Assembly (NCBI GenBank): GCA_013003155.1
Contig: JABDKF010000312.1
Span: forward strand, 1 to 40,655
Reading direction: 5' to 3'
DNA from: Woeseia sp.
Lineage (GTDB): Bacteria; Pseudomonadota; Gammaproteobacteria; Steroidobacterales; Woeseiaceae
Length of the DNA: 40,655 nucleotides
In this document: one piece after another, positions 39,807-40,655 of the stretch
Numbering within the stretch: the first letter of the stretch is position 1
How the letters are laid out: the number at the start of each line of letters is the position of its first letter
The notes under the pieces: model-generated
What the model was told of the DNA's origin: nothing
Databases searched by the model: none
What the model saw: the letters and a program-made list of their open reading frames with translations, nothing else
Translations under genes and position numbers: made by a program

Positions 39807-40655
39807 TCAAGGAAGATCATAGCCAAGCTGCGCCAGGTCCTTGTCACTATCCGCCCAATTGTCGCGAACCTTGACCCATAGCTCGAGATGTACCGGTGTC
39901 CGTAACTCGCGTTTAAGCTCCAGCCTGGCCTGGCGCCCGATTTTCTTCAGCAGGCTGCCACCCTTGCCAACCACGATGCCCTTTTGGCTATCGCGCTCAA
40001 CCCAGATGACGGCGTGTAAGCTGACGCCCTCGGGTTCCCGGTCGAATCGTTCGATTTGCACAGTAAGCCCGTACGGCAGCTCCTGGCGTAACTCATAGGT
40101 GAGTTTTTCACGAATCAATTCTGCAGCTCTGAATGATTCCGTACGATCACTGATCATATCTTCCGGAAACAGCGGCGGCGACTCCGGTAAATAACGGGGT
40201 AGCAAGTCAAGCAGCACATCCAGATTCTCGCGTGACTTCGCTGACAGCGGCACGATTTCTGAGAAATTGTGCCGCTCGTTCATCGCCGCCAGCGCCGCGA
40301 GCAGGCGTTCTTTTGGCCGGACAAGATCAATCTTGTTCAAGACCCCGATAATCGGCTTCCTGCTCAGCTTCACGCGCTTGAGAACCGCCTCGTCCTCGCT
40401 CGTAAAGCGTTCCGCATCACAAACCATAATAATGGCGTCGGCATCTTCCAGGGCGTTGACTGCGGTGCGGTTCATCATTCGATTCATCGCTCTCGGCGCA
40501 TCTTTGTGCAGGCCTGGCGTATCAACAAATACGATCTGACTCGAACTCGTCGTCTGCACGGCAAGAATTCGGTGTCTCGTCGTCTGCGGTTTCGGGCTGA
40601 CGATGCTGATCTTGCGTCGCAATATCGCATTAATCAGTGTTGACTTGCCGACGTT
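39807..40655 (-). CDS. era: GTPase Era (start cut off by window edge)
   Basis: Era is an essential GTPase that binds the 3' end of 16S rRNA and helps 30S assembly. The visible 282 residues run from NVGKSTLINAILRRKI, the end of the P-loop, through the switch region QTTRHRILAVQT, DTPGLH (G3), LNKIDLV (G4) and SAKSRENLD (G5), to the C-terminal KH domain with VVGKGGSLLKKIGRQAR. About 15-20 N-terminal residues lie beyond the window, so this is truncated by the edge rather than broken. It heads the visible era-recO-pdxJ-acpS run. rnc would be expected just outside. Confidence 0.97.
   Translation of the reverse strand, partial: NVGKSTLINAILRRKISIVSPKPQTTRHRILAVQTTSSSQIVFVDTPGLHKDAPRAMNRMMNRTAVNALEDADAIIMVCDAERFTSEDEAVLKRVKLSRKPIIGVLNKIDLVRPKERLLAALAAMNERHNFSEIVPLSAKSRENLDVLLDLLPRYLPESPPLFPEDMISDRTESFRAAELIREKLTYELRQELPYGLTVQIERFDREPEGVSLHAVIWVERDSQKGIVVGKGGSLLKKIGRQARLELKRELRTPVHLELWVKVRDNWADSDKDLAQLGYDLP

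Overview
The window is a stretch of chromosomal, largely housekeeping DNA from a gammaproteobacterium. Three things point there. Gene order rne | rluC, maf | yceD-rpmF-plsX-fabH matches enterics and pseudomonads. The order kdsB-lpxK-msbA/exbDB-comEC and the mfd-csiV-MTIP-nagZ neighbourhood match Pseudomonas as I remember it. The lipoprotein is of the OprI type. LpxK, KdsB, MsbA and Lol genes show a Gram-negative with Kdo-lipid A lipopolysaccharide. The sequence is moderately GC-rich and uniform by eye. I see no tRNA, rRNA, CRISPR array, transposase, phage gene or other sign of recent transfer. The species cannot be named from this.

Layout. 1-472: no convincing gene. 473-6365 (+): an exported DUF885 metallopeptidase-like protein, a papain-like protease fused to an alpha/beta hydrolase, and polyphosphate kinase. 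6512-9470: a glutathione S-transferase (-), an OprI/Lpp-like lipoprotein (+) converging on an L,D-transpeptidase (-), and a second GST (-). 9555-14184: fatty acid/phospholipid initiation (fabH, plsX) with rpmF and yceD (-), maf (+) and rluC (-). 14185-17416: a long structured leader and rne (+). 17436-25052 (-): LMW phosphatase, then the outer-membrane set kdsB, lpxK, msbA, exbD, exbB, and comEC. 25134-28851: a DUF2062 membrane protein (+) and the Lol lipoprotein exporter (-). 29025-33740 (+): a small exported protein, mfd and csiV. 33869-40655 (-): MTI phosphorylase, nagZ, rlmD, a PolB-like exonuclease, acpS, pdxJ, recO and era, which is cut by the window edge.

How they work together. Much of the window concerns the envelope. 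FabH and PlsX feed acyl chains to phospholipid. KdsB, LpxK and MsbA make and flip lipid A-core. LolC/E/D releases lipoproteins to the outer membrane, and one such lipoprotein (7440-7745) lies beside the YkuD enzyme likely to crosslink it to peptidoglycan. NagZ and CsiV also act on the wall. The second theme is RNA and DNA maintenance: RNase E, RluC, RlmD, Era, RecO, Mfd and the exonuclease.

I did not find an obviously new system such as a defence island or an unknown RNA. The least conventional items are the protease-hydrolase fusion at 2291-4132, the lengthened OprI-like lipoprotein with a palindrome over its likely promoter, and the long rne leader.
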